NCBI GenBank assembly: GCA_005776735.1
Contig: SXOM01000136.1
Location: 1 to 5,921 of the forward strand
DNA length: 5,921 bases
Reading direction: 5' to 3'
Source of the DNA: Pseudomonadota bacterium
GTDB taxonomy: Bacteria; Myxococcota_A; UBA796; SXON01
A program made the translations under genes and the position numbers. The notes under the pieces are model-generated. The model was not told where the DNA came from and did no database searches. It saw only the letters and a program-made list of their open reading frames with translations. Below, one piece after another: positions 5,072 through 5,921 of the stretch (its first letter is position 1; every line of letters starts with the position of its first letter).

Positions 5072-5821
5072 ATGGACCCCCAGGCCACCGCCATCAACTT
5101 CGGCGCGCCGTTCGCCATCTTCCGCGAAGACCCCGACTGGATGAAGAAGGTCGCCATCGTCGCGGTCTGCATCCTCATCCCGCTCGTCGGTGCGTTCCAG
5201 CTCATCGGCTACGGCCACCGCTGCTACGCCCACGCCCGCGCCGGAGAGAAGGGCCTGCCGAACCCGGTCCTCGGCGAGGACATCGGCACCGGCTTCTTCG
5301 ACTGGCTCAAGATGTTGGGCAACATCTTCCCGGTCATGATCATCATGTGGGCCGTCGTCTTCGGCTGCATGTTCGGCGGCACGATGCTCGGCACGCTCGT
5401 GGCGGGGGCGGGCGGCGCGGCCGGCGGCCCCGACTCCGGCGCGGCCGCGGCCGGCGGCGGCATCGGCGCGATCATCATGATGGTCAGCATGTTGGGCGGC
5501 TACCTCGCGATCTTCGTCTTCGCGTTCTTCTTCGGCATCCTGTCCATCGACATGACCCGCCGCATCTACAACGGCGAGACGTTCCCGATGTTCTCCCCGA
5601 GCGGCACGATCGGCGCCATCAAGCGCGCCCCGATGGCGTTCGTGATGACGTGGTTGTTGCTCATGCTCAGCGGCATGATCGGCTCGCTCGGCATCATCGT
5701 GTGCTACGTCGGCATCCTCGCGACGTTGCCGCTCGCGACGGTGCTCCGGGCCCTGAGCCTCGCCGAGTGGGACCGCGTGGTCAAGGCCACCACCCCCGAC
5801 CCGATCGAAACCGGGTACTGA
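5072..5821 (+). CDS. DUF4013-type polytopic membrane protein
   Basis: The 249-residue product fits the DUF4013 family of uncharacterised membrane proteins. The N-terminal signature is typical: a DPDWMKK lead-in, a first hydrophobic helix with LIPLVG (about 27-47), then GYGHRCYAHARAGEKGLPNP and an acidic stretch ending FFDWLKML (about 46-82). Further membrane segments are at about 84-110 and 131-158, with a pair at 188-226; the hydrophilic C-terminus is short. Between the second and third helices lies a Gly/Ala-rich loop (111-132) of low complexity. There is no cleavable signal peptide, so it should sit in the inner membrane. No enzymatic motif is visible and the family has no established role that I know. 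The ATG at 5072 has only a weak CGGA upstream. A hairpin repeat begins 7 nt past the stop. Spoligotype-like repeats or coiled coils are absent. Confidence 0.86.
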   Translation: MDPQATAINFGAPFAIFREDPDWMKKVAIVAVCILIPLVGAFQLIGYGHRCYAHARAGEKGLPNPVLGEDIGTGFFDWLKMLGNIFPVMIIMWAVVFGCMFGGTMLGTLVAGAGGAAGGPDSGAAAAGGGIGAIIMMVSMLGGYLAIFVFAFFFGILSIDMTRRIYNGETFPMFSPSGTIGAIKRAPMAFVMTWLLLMLSGMIGSLGIIVCYVGILATLPLATVLRALSLAEWDRVVKATTPDPIETGY

Positions 5822-5828
5822 CCCTGTC

Positions 5829-5886
5829 GGGCGAGCCGCCGCGACCGTCCCCTCGTCGGGCACGGTCCGGCGCGGCTCGCGGCGCC
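5829..5886 (+). repeat. stop-proximal hairpin repeat, copy 2 (downstream of DUF4013 gene)
   Basis: This 58-nt element begins 7 nt after the TGA of the membrane protein gene. Its first 19 nt and last 20 nt are identical to those of the element at 568-624 read on the minus strand; the 19-nt middle (5848-5866) differs. The predicted hairpin has outer arms GCGAGCCGC (5831-5839) and GCGGCTCGC (5872-5880), an inner stem GACCGT (5843-5848) with ACGGTC (5862-5867), and a 13-nt loop, the same loop size as copy 1. No T-tract follows. It could be a terminator, an RNA stability element or a REP-like dispersed palindrome. Confidence 0.7.
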
Positions 5887-5901
5887 CGCGCGGCGCGGGC
5901 G
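5883..5901. terminator. GC-only hairpin after repeat copy 2
   Basis: CGCCCGCG (5883-5890) and CGCGGGCG (5894-5901) form a perfect 8-bp stem with a CGG loop. It partly overlaps the end of the hairpin repeat. It may add to transcription stopping at this gene end, but in such GC-rich DNA a stem of this size can arise by chance and no T-tract follows. Confidence 0.3.
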
Positions 5902-5921
5902 GTCAGCTCGGTGCCGGCCCC

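Noticed and set aside
5431..5460. Gly/Ala-coding GC-rich run inside the DUF4013 gene as a structural repeat
   Set aside because: It encodes a flexible loop between membrane helices and is explained by codon bias.
5015..5863. A 282-codon minus-strand open frame opposite the DUF4013 gene
   Set aside because: Its Glu/His/Arg/Ala-rich sequence is a mirror of the membrane protein codons. The plus-strand protein has coherent membrane helices and a family signature.

Overview
The DNA is very GC-rich, coding third positions are almost all G or C, and genes are closely packed. The gene content is Gram-negative: a flagellar P-ring protein, four predicted exported or lipid-anchored proteins, and a ferritin-like protein of the kind common in myxobacteria. 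I infer a flagellated member of the Myxococcota or a close deltaproteobacterial relative. That placement rests on family resemblance recalled from memory, not on a search.

Layout, left to right. Positions 1-114 are the Pro/Ala-rich C-terminal tail of a plus-strand gene, followed closely by a small Cys-containing lipoprotein (123-554). Facing it is an exported iron-type superoxide dismutase (634-1377, minus), with a hairpin repeat just past its stop. A 103-bp divergent region carries a striking array of short dyads. It separates the exported enzyme from a second, cytoplasmic-type iron superoxide dismutase (1481-2077, plus), which is broken by a single in-frame TAG between its last two metal ligands. 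Next come a hairpin and a complete flgI (2139-3224, plus). flgI converges on a minus-strand operon of three genes, listed here in transcription order: a Pro-rich lipoprotein (5027-4545), a ferritin-like di-iron protein (4548-3907, overlapping by ATGA), and a Cys-rich acidic lipoprotein (3872-3234). Divergent from that operon is a DUF4013-type polytopic membrane protein (5072-5821, plus). It is followed by a second copy of the hairpin repeat seen after the first superoxide dismutase.

The most notable signals are not protein families. First, a ~57-nt hairpin repeat has two copies 5 kb apart, in the same sense relative to the gene upstream and 7-9 nt past its stop codon. Its ends are conserved (19 and 20 nt identical) and its loop is variable. 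Second, two tandem GCCAA-N4-TTGGC dyads plus a third related dyad sit between the divergent superoxide dismutase genes. Third, an amber codon interrupts one dismutase exactly in the metal-binding motif while the frame beyond it is perfectly kept.

The two dismutases probably cover envelope and cytoplasm, and the ferritin-like protein also deals with iron or oxygen, but it is in a separate operon and no functional link is shown. I found no tRNA, rRNA, CRISPR array, insertion sequence or phage gene. No stretch over 300 bases lacks a gene.
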